DNA of 64,000 bases. Source: G963668345 sp965206025. Its GTDB lineage: Bacteria; Acidobacteriota; Terriglobia; Bryobacterales; UBA6623. The notes beneath the pieces are model-generated. The model was given only the letters and a program-made list of their open reading frames with translations, was not told the DNA's origin and searched no databases. Positions 53,812 through 62,749 of this stretch are shown piece after piece. The stretch's first letter is position 1, and the number at the start of each line of letters is the position of its first letter. Position numbers and translations under genes: made by a program. The stretch is taken from positions 1,736,001 to 1,800,000 of the forward strand of contig CBDBIU010000004.1 in the NCBI GenBank assembly GCA_965206025.1. Reading direction: 5' to 3'.

Positions 53812-56493
53812 ATGACATTACACAAAGTTTACGATCCCCAGCAGTTCGAGCCTCATTGGGCGACATGGTGGGTCGAAGAAGGACTTTTCGTCGCCTCGAC
53901 GGACGCCTCGAAGCCCCCGTTTTCACTCGTCGTCCCGCCGCCCAACGTCACCGGCGCTCTGCACATGGGACATATGTACGAGATCGCCCAGATCGATATC
54001 ACCATGCGTTGGCGGCGCATGCAGGGCTACAACGTCTTATGGCTGCCCGGTACCGACCATGCCAGCATCGCCACCGAGATGCTCGTGGCGCGCGAACTCC
54101 GCGAGCAAGGGATCGAGCCTCGTGACATCGGGCGCGAAAAGTTTCTCGAACACGCCTGGGCCTGGAAGGAAAAGTACGGCGGGACGATCGTCAACCAATT
54201 CAAGCGCATCGGCGCCAGTTGTGACTGGACCCGCGAGCGCTTCACCCTGGACGCCGGGCTCTCGCGGGCCGTCCGCGAAGCCTTTGTCCGGCTCTACGAG
54301 AAGGGTCTCATCTACCGCGGCGAGTATTTGATCAACTGGTGTCCGGGATGCGGCACCGCGGTTTCAGACTTAGAGGTCGTTTACTCCGAACAGCAAGGCC
54401 ACCTCTGGCACATCCGCTATCCGGTCACGGGCGGCGACGAGCACGTCGTGGTAGCCACCACGCGTCCCGAGACCATGCTCGGCGATACGGCGATCGCCGT
54501 CAATCCCAAGGACGAGCGCTACCGCCGGCTATGGGATAAGACCGTCACTCTGCCTCTCGTCGGACGCCGGCTTGTGGTTATTCGCGACGAGCTTGCCGAC
54601 CCTGAGTTCGGCACGGGCGTCGTCAAGGTCACCCCCGCCCACGACCCCAACGACTTCGAGGCCGGGAAGCGCCACGACCTGGAATTCATCACCGTGATGG
54701 ACCAGCAAGCGCGCATGAACGAAAAGGCCGGAGAGTTCGCCGGCCTGGACCGGTTTGAAGCGCGCAAACAGATTGTCAAGCGCCTCGACGACCAGGGCTT
54801 GATCGAAAAGATCGAAGACTACACCAACAATATCGGCAGTTGCCAACGCTGTAAATCGATCGTCGAACCGCGCGTATCCACGCAGTGGTTCGTCAGCACC
54901 AAGCCGCTGGCCAAGCCTTCGATCAAAGCCGTGGAGGCGGGAGAAATAGAAATCATTCCCGATCAGTGGCGGCGCAACTACTTCGAGTGGATGCGCAACA
55001 TCCGCGACTGGTGCATCTCGCGGCAGCTTTGGTGGGGTCACCGCATCCCCGCTTGGTATTGCACCGATTGCGGAGAAATCATCGTTGCCCGTGAAGACCC
55101 TGCTTCGTGCGGCAAGTGCGGCGGCGAAAAACTCGAGCAAGACCAGGACGTGCTCGACACCTGGTTTAGCTCCGGGCTGTGGCCCTTCTCGACCATGGGC
55201 TGGCCGGATGAAACCGAAGACCTGAAGCTTTTCTACCCCACCTCGCTGCTCAACACCGGCTTCGACATCCTGTTCTTCTGGGTGGCCCGGATGATCATGC
55301 TCGGCATCGAGATGGCCGGCGACGTCCCCTTCCGCCAGGTCTACATCCATGGGCTGGTTCGCGACGCCGACAAACAAAAAATGTCGAAGACCAAGGGCAA
55401 CGTCGTCGATCCCATCGAAATGACCGACAAGTACGGGACCGACGCCGTTCGCTTCGCGCTGGTCGTCGCCGCGGGACAGGGGTCGGACGTCGTATTGTCG
55501 GAGGAACGCATCGCCGGCGCTCGCACATTCGCGAACAAGATTTGGAATGCCGCACGCTTCGTCTTCTTGAGCCTGGAGAAGTCCGGCGCCGAACCATGGT
55601 CGCCCGAGGATCCCGACGGGTTCGTGCCCGAAGCCGCGACCGGGAACGGCCGTCCGTCGCTTGAAGACCGTTGGATGTTCTCGCGTCTCAACGAAGTCGC
55701 CGGCCTGGTCAACAACCACATCGAGAAATACCGTTACCACGAGGCGGCCAATCTCCTCTATCACTTTTTTTGGGGCGAGTTTTGTGATTGGTACGTGGAG
55801 CTCAAGAAGCTTTCGTTCCGGGAAAATTCCGGCCTGACCCCGGAGTGGAAAAACATGCTGGCGGCCATGGAGCGGGCCTTACGCTTACTGCACCCTGTGA
55901 TGCCCTTCATCACCGAGGAGCTTTGGCAGCGGTTGACAGCCGGCGCGACGCAAAGGCCCAAATCCATTGCCCTGAGCAGCTATCCCGCCGAGGACCCGGC
56001 CCTGACCGACAAGGAAGCCGAGCGTCAGGTCGAACTGCTGCGGGCGATCATTGTCGCGGTGCGCAACTTACGGGCCGAGATGGGCATTCCCCCCAAAACC
56101 CAGGTGGAAGGAATCTGCTACGGCCATCGCGCGGAGGTGGTCGAGATCGTGACCCAGCAAGCCGCGGCGCTCTCGAAACTAGCCAACGTGAAGCTCACCG
56201 CGCAGTCGGGAGCCGCCCCGCAGGGCAAAGCCATGCACCACGGCAAGGACTTCGATCTCCAGTTGGAGTTGCCTGCTGAAGAGACAAAAATTCTCAGGGA
56301 GCGTCTAACAAAGCAGCTTCAACCCCTCGAAAAAGCACGCGATTCATCCCAACGCCAACTCGGCAACGACCAGTTTCTCTCGAAGGCCCCTCCCCACGTC
56401 GTCGAATCGATCCGCGAAAAGCTGGCCGATTACGAATCGCAAATCCAGAGGATACGAGAGACACTGTCAGGGCTAAGCAACATCCACCGATGA
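53812..56493 (+). CDS. valS: Valyl-tRNA synthetase
   Basis: 893-residue class I synthetase. Signature motifs: PPPNVTGALHMGHM near residue 45 and KMSKTKGN near 523 (a KMSKS variant). An editing domain lies between (VVATTRPETMLGDTAIAVNP), and a zinc-binding region carries CTDCGEII and CGKCGGEK. The anticodon-binding domain (NLLYHFFWGEFCDWYVELKK) and a C-terminal coiled coil (ETKILRERLTKQLQPLEKAR) complete it. Full length; no ribosome binding site is obvious at the ATG. Confidence 0.97.
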   Translation: MTLHKVYDPQQFEPHWATWWVEEGLFVASTDASKPPFSLVVPPPNVTGALHMGHMYEIAQIDITMRWRRMQGYNVLWLPGTDHASIATEMLVARELREQGIEPRDIGREKFLEHAWAWKEKYGGTIVNQFKRIGASCDWTRERFTLDAGLSRAVREAFVRLYEKGLIYRGEYLINWCPGCGTAVSDLEVVYSEQQGHLWHIRYPVTGGDEHVVVATTRPETMLGDTAIAVNPKDERYRRLWDKTVTLPLVGRRLVVIRDELADPEFGTGVVKVTPAHDPNDFEAGKRHDLEFITVMDQQARMNEKAGEFAGLDRFEARKQIVKRLDDQGLIEKIEDYTNNIGSCQRCKSIVEPRVSTQWFVSTKPLAKPSIKAVEAGEIEIIPDQWRRNYFEWMRNIRDWCISRQLWWGHRIPAWYCTDCGEIIVAREDPASCGKCGGEKLEQDQDVLDTWFSSGLWPFSTMGWPDETEDLKLFYPTSLLNTGFDILFFWVARMIMLGIEMAGDVPFRQVYIHGLVRDADKQKMSKTKGNVVDPIEMTDKYGTDAVRFALVVAAGQGSDVVLSEERIAGARTFANKIWNAARFVFLSLEKSGAEPWSPEDPDGFVPEAATGNGRPSLEDRWMFSRLNEVAGLVNNHIEKYRYHEAANLLYHFFWGEFCDWYVELKKLSFRENSGLTPEWKNMLAAMERALRLLHPVMPFITEELWQRLTAGATQRPKSIALSSYPAEDPALTDKEAERQVELLRAIIVAVRNLRAEMGIPPKTQVEGICYGHRAEVVEIVTQQAAALSKLANVKLTAQSGAAPQGKAMHHGKDFDLQLELPAEETKILRERLTKQLQPLEKARDSSQRQLGNDQFLSKAPPHVVESIREKLADYESQIQRIRETLSGLSNIHR

Positions 56494-56529
56494 CTGAGTC
56501 GGTGAGCATAGCGCCTCTACTTGTCACGT

Positions 56530-56562
56530 GCTTCCCTCGTCGGGCGGCGAGAAAAGCATGCT
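56530..56562. repeat. Degenerate repeat A terminus
   Basis: GGCGGCGAGAAAAGCATGCTAG resembles GGTGGTGAGAAAAGCGGGCTAG. It lies 37 bases after the valS stop. The rest of the interval to 56778 contains no recognisable gene. Confidence 0.4.
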
Positions 56563-56778
56563 AGCCCTAGCACTTCGCTTCAACATAAATCCGGCGGTTC
56601 CGAAGGTGTTGCGGTGCATGCACCCTAAGGTATTCGCAATCAACAAGTTTCGCCGTAAATCGACAACTGTGGAGCAGTTGAATCCCTCACCTGCGCGGTG
56701 GCCCCCTGTAACTGCCCAAAGTCGCTTCCCATCGGGATGCCGCGCCCTGTATCCCCGGGTCAACCGCCGGATTCAGGT

Positions 56779-57777
56779 TCAATGGTAACCAAGAAGTTCC
56801 CTGGTATCGACCCCCAACCAGGCAGGAATGCGGGCCAGTTGCAATCGTATAATCCCTGGCTTGAGATAGCTGGCGGCCTCGGGAAACTTCTCGAAAGATT
56901 CCCAAGGCGTCTGGTAGTGGCGGTACACCCGCTTCTGCTTGCCTTTGGCGTCGGTCTTGATCTCGGGCTGTCCGCAGGGCCGGTGGAAGTTCAAATAGGG
57001 ATTGAAGTGCTGTTGGTAGAAGCGCTGGATGCGCCCCGCGTGCGGCGCCGCGATGTACGTATATCCCATGTGTTTGCGGATCACCGCGCCGTTTTTCGAT
57101 TCCACCAAGCCGTTGTCGTTGGAGTGCCGCGGACGCGACTTGGTCTGTTCGATCAGCAGCTTGTTCAATAGCTTCTCCACCGTGCGATTGAGGAACTCGC
57201 TGCCGTTGTCGGAATGGAAGCCGCGGATACGAAAGGGAAACTGCTCGATCATGGCTTTCAGCAACGGCTCCAGCCAGGCTTCACTGATCGCGGGCGTGGC
57301 GCCGACCACTTGCCACTGGGTGACTTCATCCACGGCATTGATGTGGTAGACGCCCTTGACGCCATCGCGATCCCCTTGATGCACCGTATCCACTCGCAGA
57401 AAGCCGGGTTGGCCTTGCGGGTCGGGCCGGCGCCGCTCGCCGATCGACACCGCCGTGGGCCGGGTCTTGGTGAAATGCAGCCGCCGCTGGCGGTAGGCTC
57501 TGCGCCGCCGCAGGCGATAGATCTGGGCCACCGAGATCCCCGCCAGCCGCTCGTATTCGCGCTGCTGGTACTGCTGGTATTCCCGCTCGAGGATCTTGCG
57601 CGTGGCCGGGCCGCTGAGGGTTTCGTGGGCCTCGTCCACCGCCGCCAGCAGTTCGACGTCGGCGGGCGTGTACTTGCGGGCAAAGCGATGCCGCCGGTAG
57701 CGGGCGGGTTGGAGTTCTCCGCCCTGCCGGTACTGCTGGATCAGCCGCGTGATTTGCGCCCGGCTCAGTCCGGTCAT
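56779..57777 (-). CDS. rve-domain transposase, probably 5'-truncated
   Basis: 332 residues, homologous to the frameshifted copy at 35406-36649. HTH-like segment LSRAQITRLIQQYRQGGELQ, then the integrase core: LRVDTVHQGDRDGVKGVYHI, GFHSDNGSEFLNRTVEKLLN and SNDNGLVESKNGAVIRKHMG (D, D, E). The frame is open upstream (LRQHGYSRQNRADKGLLRQY, to about 57895) but has no start codon before 57777, and the first ~50 residues present in the other copy are absent. So the gene may have lost its 5' end. IS481-like is the best family guess. Confidence 0.8.
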   Translation of the reverse strand: MTGLSRAQITRLIQQYRQGGELQPARYRRHRFARKYTPADVELLAAVDEAHETLSGPATRKILEREYQQYQQREYERLAGISVAQIYRLRRRRAYRQRRLHFTKTRPTAVSIGERRRPDPQGQPGFLRVDTVHQGDRDGVKGVYHINAVDEVTQWQVVGATPAISEAWLEPLLKAMIEQFPFRIRGFHSDNGSEFLNRTVEKLLNKLLIEQTKSRPRHSNDNGLVESKNGAVIRKHMGYTYIAAPHAGRIQRFYQQHFNPYLNFHRPCGQPEIKTDAKGKQKRVYRHYQTPWESFEKFPEAASYLKPGIIRLQLARIPAWLGVDTRELLGYH

Positions 57778-57929
57778 CTTGACCAGATACTGCCGCAGCA
57801 GCCCTTTGTCGGCGCGGTTTTGGCGGCTGTAGCCGTGCTGGCGAAGCGTGCGCTGTCGAGATGCTAATGTTACCCTAATATTAGCCTAAGAACCCCTCCA
57901 AGGCGTCCAAATTATTGAAAACAAAGCAT

Positions 57930-58006
57930 GCGCCCGTAGCTCAGCTGGATAGAGCGTTTGCCTCCGGAGCAAAAGGTCGCGCGTTCGAATCGCGCCGGGC
58001 GTACCA
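57930..58006 (+). tRNA. tRNA-Arg (CCG)
   Basis: Acceptor stem GCGCCCG/CGGGCGT, D arm AGCTCAGCTGGATAGAGC, anticodon stem-loop TTTGCCTCCGGAGCAAA with anticodon CCG, TPsiC arm GCGCGTTCGAATCGCGC, and CCA encoded. A repeat A copy starts two bases after the CCA end. Confidence 0.95.
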
Positions 58007-58007
58007 G

Positions 58008-58206
58008 CTAACCCGCTTTTCTCACCACCTGACGGTCCGAGCACGTAATAGGCCCGCCATTATTTCGTTGCGCTTGTTTGCCGAGCTCAACGCAGGGTTC
58101 CAGTACGCCCGTATTTTTCAGGAAACGGGGCGCCGAGCCGAGCGCGCCTCGCACTAACGGGTCTCTCACGCTCTTCGCTTCCCCACCTGGTGAGAAAAGC
58201 GGGTTA
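58008..58206. repeat. Dispersed repeat A, full-length copy next to tRNA-Arg
   Basis: Begins TAACCCGCTTTTCTCACCAC and ends GGTGAGAAAAGCGGGTTA, 199 bp. Inner blocks (CTGACGGTCCGAGCACGTAA, GGCCCGCCATTA, CTCTTCGCTTCCCCACC) match the inverted copy at 18650-18850. Confidence 0.75.
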
Positions 58207-58335
58207 ACGCCATAACAGCTTGAAACGCCGTTCACGGGAGATCAGAACCCCATTTGGGATCACGGGTGCGTCCACTCACGAGCAACCCGGGCGATCCATC
58301 GTCGGATCGGCATCCTCTGCTGCGGCAGCGCTGCG

Positions 58336-58752
58336 CTAGTCCAATTCCAAAGTGGCCGTGTGGGTCTCGATGTCGACGGCAGAAACAATCACGTCGACGG
58401 GGCCGCTGAAGTCTGTTCTCTGGTCAAAGGTTTGAAATAGGCTCATCTTGACAACGGCGTATTGCTCGGTGGGAGAGAGTTCGGACCCGTGTGCCTGCCG
58501 CCAGGCATCCACTGTCTGGAGACTCAAAAAAACAGTCACCGGAAACCGGGACGCACGGTCTGAAGACACCTCGAAGACGTACTCTCGACCGGGATCCCCC
58601 GCGCGCTCGGCGTCGCGGTAGCCTTCGTAGAAATATTGGTAAACATAACCGGTGTCGGCCGAATAGGCCTTCTCGCGGCGGACTTGGGGAGCCCCCCGCA
58701 GTGGTTTTCCGGTAGGCTTGCGGTTGAGAAAACGTTTCAGCCAAGGGGTCAT
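58336..58752 (-). CDS. Hypothetical protein (138 aa)
   Basis: Not recognised. A basic N-terminus (WLKRFLNRKPTGKPLRG) is followed by an alpha/beta region: YVYQYFYEGYRDAERAGDPG, EYVFEVSSDRASRFPVTVFL, SPTEQYAVVKMSLFQTFDQR, VDVIVSAVDIETHTATLELD. Codon use matches neighbours; no export signal. Confidence 0.65.
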   Translation of the reverse strand: MTPWLKRFLNRKPTGKPLRGAPQVRREKAYSADTGYVYQYFYEGYRDAERAGDPGREYVFEVSSDRASRFPVTVFLSLQTVDAWRQAHGSELSPTEQYAVVKMSLFQTFDQRTDFSGPVDVIVSAVDIETHTATLELD

Positions 58753-58922
58753 GGATGTTTTGGTGTAGGCGGATCGGGGCCTCTCTGCTATCAGAGGAAG
58801 ACGTGGTAAACGCGATCGTGGGCCTGCAAACTACCGCCTGCGGTTCTGTTTGGTGAAAAGTCCCGGACCGGGTGTCAGATGACAGTTCCCATTTCCCAAA
58901 GGCCTGTGCTTCCTTACCCTGA

Positions 58923-59084
58923 CTAGTCTTCATCCTCCGATTCCGCTACCGCGACAGCACCTCTCGGTGGTGTTCGGCTCACGGGGGCCCGGACCCCAGC
59001 GTACGGATCGCGCGGTGGCTCGTGTCGCCCGCCCCTTAGCAAGCGCAGAAACGCACCAATGAGAGCCTTGATCGTTTTCACCAT
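58923..59084 (-). CDS. Small basic-acidic hypothetical protein (53 aa)
   Basis: MVKTIKALIGAFLRLLRGGR, a proline-rich middle (EPPRDPYAGVRAPVSRTPPR) and an acidic end (VAVAESEDED). The N-terminal amphipathic helix could associate with membrane. An in-frame ATG at 59141 would add 19 residues. Confidence 0.5.
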   Translation of the reverse strand: MVKTIKALIGAFLRLLRGGRHEPPRDPYAGVRAPVSRTPPRGAVAVAESEDED

Positions 59085-59327
59085 CACCGGCCACTCCAGA
59101 TTCATGGCGGATGTAGGCCTCTGCGCCACAACCTCAGACACCGAAGCCCACCGTTACAGCTCCGAGCGTAAGGCAACAACCGCTCTCGTGGCGCAGGTCC
59201 CCAGACCTGCCGTGTCGGGTACCCCTACCGACACCTATTTTCTAGCCGCCTACATGCAAAGACCCAAGTTGAGCTGAACAATCGGCACCAGGCCCGCACG
59301 AGGTCCCGGGTAGCGCGAAACTTTCAC

Positions 59328-60074
59328 TCACTGGCCTCGATACCGCTGCTGCTTGAAGGGATCGCCGTACATGTGATAGCCGACTTGTTCCCAGTAGCCC
59401 GCTCGGTCGCGCTCGACGAACTCCAGGCCCCGCACCCACTTGGCGCTTTTCCAAGCGTAGAGGCGCGGAACCACTAAACGGACGGGTGCGCCGTGCTCGG
59501 GCGTAAGAGGCTCGGGAGCGTGCCAATCGGCCAGTAGCACGTCGTCACGCATGAGCTCTTCCAACGGAAGGTTCGTGGTGTAGCCGTTCTCGGCATGTAG
59601 GATTACGAAACGAGCCTCGGGCCGTGGCCGGGCCTTCTCGGCGATCACCTGGAAAGGGACGCCCTCCCACTCATTGTCGAACTTGCTCCAGGTCGTGACG
59701 CAATGGAAGTCTGCTTGGATACGCTTGCGGGGCAAGGTTTTGAATTCGTCCCAGCCCAGCCGGAAGCGGCGCTCGACCAATCCACGGACTTCGAGATTCC
59801 AGCGCGCGGCGTCGAATTCGGGAACCGTTCCCTCGTGCAGGACCGGCCATTTGAGGGTTAGATACTGGCCTGGAGGCAGGCGGCCTTTCTGTCGAAGTGC
59901 CTCTTCCTGGCGCCGGCGATCATTCACGGAGTTGTTGCCGCTCGGCAGCGACGGGGTTGGGGTCCGCGCGTCAGAAAACTCCTTCCACCGACTACGCTGT
60001 AAGTCTATCATGGACGATCCGCGGAGAAGCATCTTGATGGAGGTTTTGGGGCGTTTGGGCCTCCGGGAAATCAT
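59328..60074 (-). CDS. Molybdopterin-dependent sulfite oxidase-like oxidoreductase
   Basis: About 248 residues (start uncertain; ATG at 60074 or 60011). Sulfite-oxidase-superfamily domain: LPPGQYLTLKWPVLHEGTVP, VRGLVERRFRLGWDEFKTLP, the Mo-ligand Cys in DFHCVTTWSKFDNEWEGVPF, HAENGYTTNLPLEELMRDDV and HGAPVRLVVPRLYAWKSAKW. No signal peptide is evident, so it belongs to the cytoplasmic type, whose substrate is undefined. No molybdopterin synthesis genes nearby. Confidence 0.88.
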   Translation of the reverse strand: MISRRPKRPKTSIKMLLRGSSMIDLQRSRWKEFSDARTPTPSLPSGNNSVNDRRRQEEALRQKGRLPPGQYLTLKWPVLHEGTVPEFDAARWNLEVRGLVERRFRLGWDEFKTLPRKRIQADFHCVTTWSKFDNEWEGVPFQVIAEKARPRPEARFVILHAENGYTTNLPLEELMRDDVLLADWHAPEPLTPEHGAPVRLVVPRLYAWKSAKWVRGLEFVERDRAGYWEQVGYHMYGDPFKQQRYRGQ

Positions 60075-60222
60075 GGGCGGAATTTGCCACCCGTATGCGC
60101 GTCGATGAAAGTGCTTCCCCTGTCCTCGGGCCGGTTCAGCAAAGCCTTCGGTGGCTGCTGAGGAGAATCGGACGGCCCCCGCTCGACCCGTCGGTCTGGG
60201 ATCATTACATGCAGGCAGGGGA

Positions 60223-60399
60223 ATGGCCATTTACACCTATCACCGTCCGGACGACGCGGCGCTTGTCCCACGAATCAACGGCGAAGCGAGCGGCGACTAC
60301 CGTATGCACGCCAAGGATCTGGACCTTCACTGGGGACGAGTGAATCCCAAGGCCGTCTTCTTTCCATGGTGCTTGGAAAACGTTCTCGATTATGGGTGA
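60223..60399 (+). CDS. Possible small protein (58 aa) ahead of DUF309
   Basis: MAIYTYHRPDDAALVPRING then MHAKDLDLHWGRVNPKAVFF. AGGGG sits just before the ATG. Its stop overlaps the DUF309 start by eight bases, which would fit coupling. No family recognised; could be chance. Confidence 0.35.
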   Translation: MAIYTYHRPDDAALVPRINGEASGDYRMHAKDLDLHWGRVNPKAVFFPWCLENVLDYG

Positions 60400-60781
60400 T
60401 TCGCAGGCCCTGTTTCGGCAGGGCATTGAGCTATTCAATCGCGGCGAGTTTTACGATTGCCACGAGGTGCTCGAGGAAGTCTGGACACCGACCAAGCAGC
60501 CCGAGCGCTGGTTCTTGCAAAGCTTAATCCACTTCGCGGTTGGGTTCTACCACCATCAACGTGATAACAAGATTGGCGCGGTCCGCCAATTGGCGAAAGG
60601 TCTGCGAAAAATCCAGGGTTATCTCCCCCAATGGGGCGGCGTGCGTACGGCCGCCATTGAACAGGAAGCGCGACGGTGCCTCGGGGTGATCGAAGCCGGA
60701 GGCCGAGTTGATGTATTTCCGCAAATCGAGCAGTTCGCACCGTATGCGCCCAAGCCAAACTCGCCGGCCGAACCCAGCTAA
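60392..60781 (+). CDS. DUF309 domain protein
   Basis: 129 residues with the DUF309 signature: LFRQGIELFNRGEFYDCHEV, LEEVWTPTKQPERWFLQSLI and HFAVGFYHHQRDNKIGAVRQ. Helical cytoplasmic protein of unknown role. The His/Glu in CHEVLEEVW are conserved in the family. Confidence 0.88.
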   Translation: MGDSQALFRQGIELFNRGEFYDCHEVLEEVWTPTKQPERWFLQSLIHFAVGFYHHQRDNKIGAVRQLAKGLRKIQGYLPQWGGVRTAAIEQEARRCLGVIEAGGRVDVFPQIEQFAPYAPKPNSPAEPS

Positions 60782-60996
60782 CCTGGCCGGACGACTTGTG
60801 TCGAGCCGGCGGAGGTTTGCTCGTCGCGGCGTCGCTCCGGCTCGCCACGCCGCAGCGATTCCGCAACCACTTTTTCTGGGCATGGGAAGCATTGGATTTA
60901 GCGAGTGTTTTGGTGTTGCGCTGGTGCGGGCGGATTCGCATTCGCGACAAACTCTTGACCAACTCCCGATTCTGGTATAGTATCTATATACCAGAC

Positions 60997-61335
60997 ATGA
61001 AGAAGATCCCCTCGCGCTTCCGCCTCTCGGCCGCCGAGCGCGACCTCCGCTCCCGCATCGCTCAACTGCTCCACGGCCGCTGGTGGCTGCATGCTACCTT
61101 GGCGCCGCGCCAGCGCCGCTGTGGCAAACTCAACTGCCGTTGTACCCGCGGACAGCCGCATGTTTCGCTCTATGTCGTGCAATCCCGACAAGGGCAGTTG
61201 CGCCAACTCTACGTACCCAAACACTGGGAGTCCCGCGTGCGCCAAGCCGTGGCCGACTATCAACAACTGCAACGGCTGCTCGAAGAAGTTTCCGAGCACG
61301 AATGGAAGCGGCTCGAAACCCGTCGGGAGAAGTAA
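60997..61335 (+). CDS. Transposon-associated small protein (DUF6788-like)
   Basis: 112 residues: RIAQLLHGRWWLHATLAPRQ, RRCGKLNCRCTRGQPHVSLY, VVQSRQGQLRQLYVPKHWES, QLQRLLEEVSEHEWKRLETR. The Cys-rich CGKLNCRC core and its place directly before a transposase remnant match small genes found with certain IS elements. Function unknown. AT-rich promoter-like sequence (TATAGTATCTATATACC) precedes it. Confidence 0.7.
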   Translation: MKKIPSRFRLSAAERDLRSRIAQLLHGRWWLHATLAPRQRRCGKLNCRCTRGQPHVSLYVVQSRQGQLRQLYVPKHWESRVRQAVADYQQLQRLLEEVSEHEWKRLETRREK

Positions 61336-61337
61336 CG

Positions 61338-61515
61338 TTGTTCGGCGCCGGATCCAATACGCGGAGAAGCTCTATGGTCTGCGGGATAGCCTGCTCGCCG
61401 GGGTCAGCGACAGTCGGCTCCAGCCGCGCATTCCAACGTTGCGCGTAGTGCCGTCGGCGCTGGTGTTGTTCTGGACGCGGCTGGGCCGTCTCAACGCCTT
61501 GGAGACGCTGGCGCC
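61338..61515 (+). pseudogene. 5' remnant of the transposase following the DUF6788-like gene
   Basis: VVRRRIQYAEKLYGLRDSLL, GVSDSRLQPRIPTLRVVPSA and LFWTRLGRLNALETL are the start of a transposase. The sequence then runs into a different element near 61516. Truncated and non-functional. Confidence 0.55.
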
Positions 61516-61584
61516 TATTTGTTTTTGGACGGGGTGAGTTTGCGAGTGCGCCGCCCGGCGGGACGCCAACGGGTGCAGATGCTA

Positions 61585-62749
61585 GTGTAGTGCGTCAAAC
61601 GGATTGACGTTTATCAAGAGAGCGCCGAGCGCGTTTGACTTTCTCCAGGATATCGGAGGCGGTAGCGGTCCAGATGTAAGGTTTGGGGTTGTCGTTGTGT
61701 TGGTCGATATAGGCGTCGATGGCCGCAACAAGTTCATCCACACTGCGGAACGCCCCTCGGCGCAGGCGGTTCTCCGAGAGATCGCGGAAGAATCTCTCGA
61801 CCATATTCAGCCACGAAGAACTGGTTGGGGTGAAGTGGATGTGGAATCGTTTGTGGCGGGCGAGCCAGCGTTGCACCTTTTCGTATTTGTGGGTCGCGTA
61901 GTTGTCCACGATCAAGTGCAGTTGTTTGTCGGGCGAGGTCTGGCGGTCAATCAGCCGCAGGAACTTCAGCCATTCAGAATGGCGGTGTTTTTTCATGCAG
62001 GTGCTGATCAGCTTGCCGTCGAGCGTATTCAGGGCGGCAAACAACGTAGTCGTGCCATAGCGTTTGTAGTCGTGGGTCCTGGTCCCGGCTCGCCCCTTTT
62101 TCAGCGGCAAACCGGGTTGCGTGCGATCCAACGCTTGAATCTGACTTTTCTCGTCGACCGACAACACCAGGGCGTGTTCGGGTGGGTTCAGATACAGCCC
62201 GACGACGTCCTCGAGTTTCTCGGCAAAGCGGGGATCGTTACTGAGCTTGAAGGTGGCGGTGCGGTGCGGCTTCAAGCCGTGTGCGTGCCAGATACGCCGC
62301 ACACTGGCTTCACTGATTCCCATGGCGGCGGCCATCGAGCGGGTGCTCCAGTGAGTGGCGTTGGGCGGAGTTTGCTGCGTGGTCTTGGCGATAAGTTCCC
62401 TCATAAGTTTCGCGGTGATCCTCGGTTTGCGGCCGGGACGAGGGGCGTCCTTTCCCAGGCCGGCGAGTCCGAGTTGGAGGTACCTTTTCCGCCACCGCGC
62501 CGCCTTCTCCGGGGTAATATTCAACTCGGCAGCGATCTGTTTGTTGCGGTAGCCGGTGGCAGCCAGCAGCACGATTCTCGACCGTTCAATCAGACGGGCC
62601 GGCAGCTTTCGGCTCCGCACGATGGTTTCCACCCGCGACCGCTGATCCACGTCCAGTTCAACCTGGGGAGCAATACGCATCGCGGACGTCCTCTCAATTG
62701 TATAGACCTCCCCACAATTATAAACGTTACTATTTACGACGCGCTACAC
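61585..62749 (-). mobile_element. Intact IS630-type element inserted at TA
   Basis: Ends GTGTAGTGCGTCAAACG and GTGTAGCGCGTCGTAAA (read inward) form inverted repeats, flanked by TA at 61583-61584 and 62750-62751, the duplication typical of IS630/Tc1 elements. Removing it rejoins the reading frame of the host mutator transposase exactly, confirming the boundaries. Confidence 0.9.
61595..62680 (-). CDS. IS630-family transposase
   Basis: 361 residues: N-terminal HTH (GYRNKQIAAELNITPEKAAR), WSTRSMAAAMGISEASVRRI, then DDE domain with SVDEKSQIQALDRTQPGLPL (first Asp), LIVDNYATHKYEKVQRWL (second Asp) and SWLNMVERFFRDLSENRLRR (Glu). Complete and within intact ends, so potentially active. Confidence 0.94.
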   Translation of the reverse strand: MRIAPQVELDVDQRSRVETIVRSRKLPARLIERSRIVLLAATGYRNKQIAAELNITPEKAARWRKRYLQLGLAGLGKDAPRPGRKPRITAKLMRELIAKTTQQTPPNATHWSTRSMAAAMGISEASVRRIWHAHGLKPHRTATFKLSNDPRFAEKLEDVVGLYLNPPEHALVLSVDEKSQIQALDRTQPGLPLKKGRAGTRTHDYKRYGTTTLFAALNTLDGKLISTCMKKHRHSEWLKFLRLIDRQTSPDKQLHLIVDNYATHKYEKVQRWLARHKRFHIHFTPTSSSWLNMVERFFRDLSENRLRRGAFRSVDELVAAIDAYIDQHNDNPKPYIWTATASDILEKVKRARRSLDKRQSV

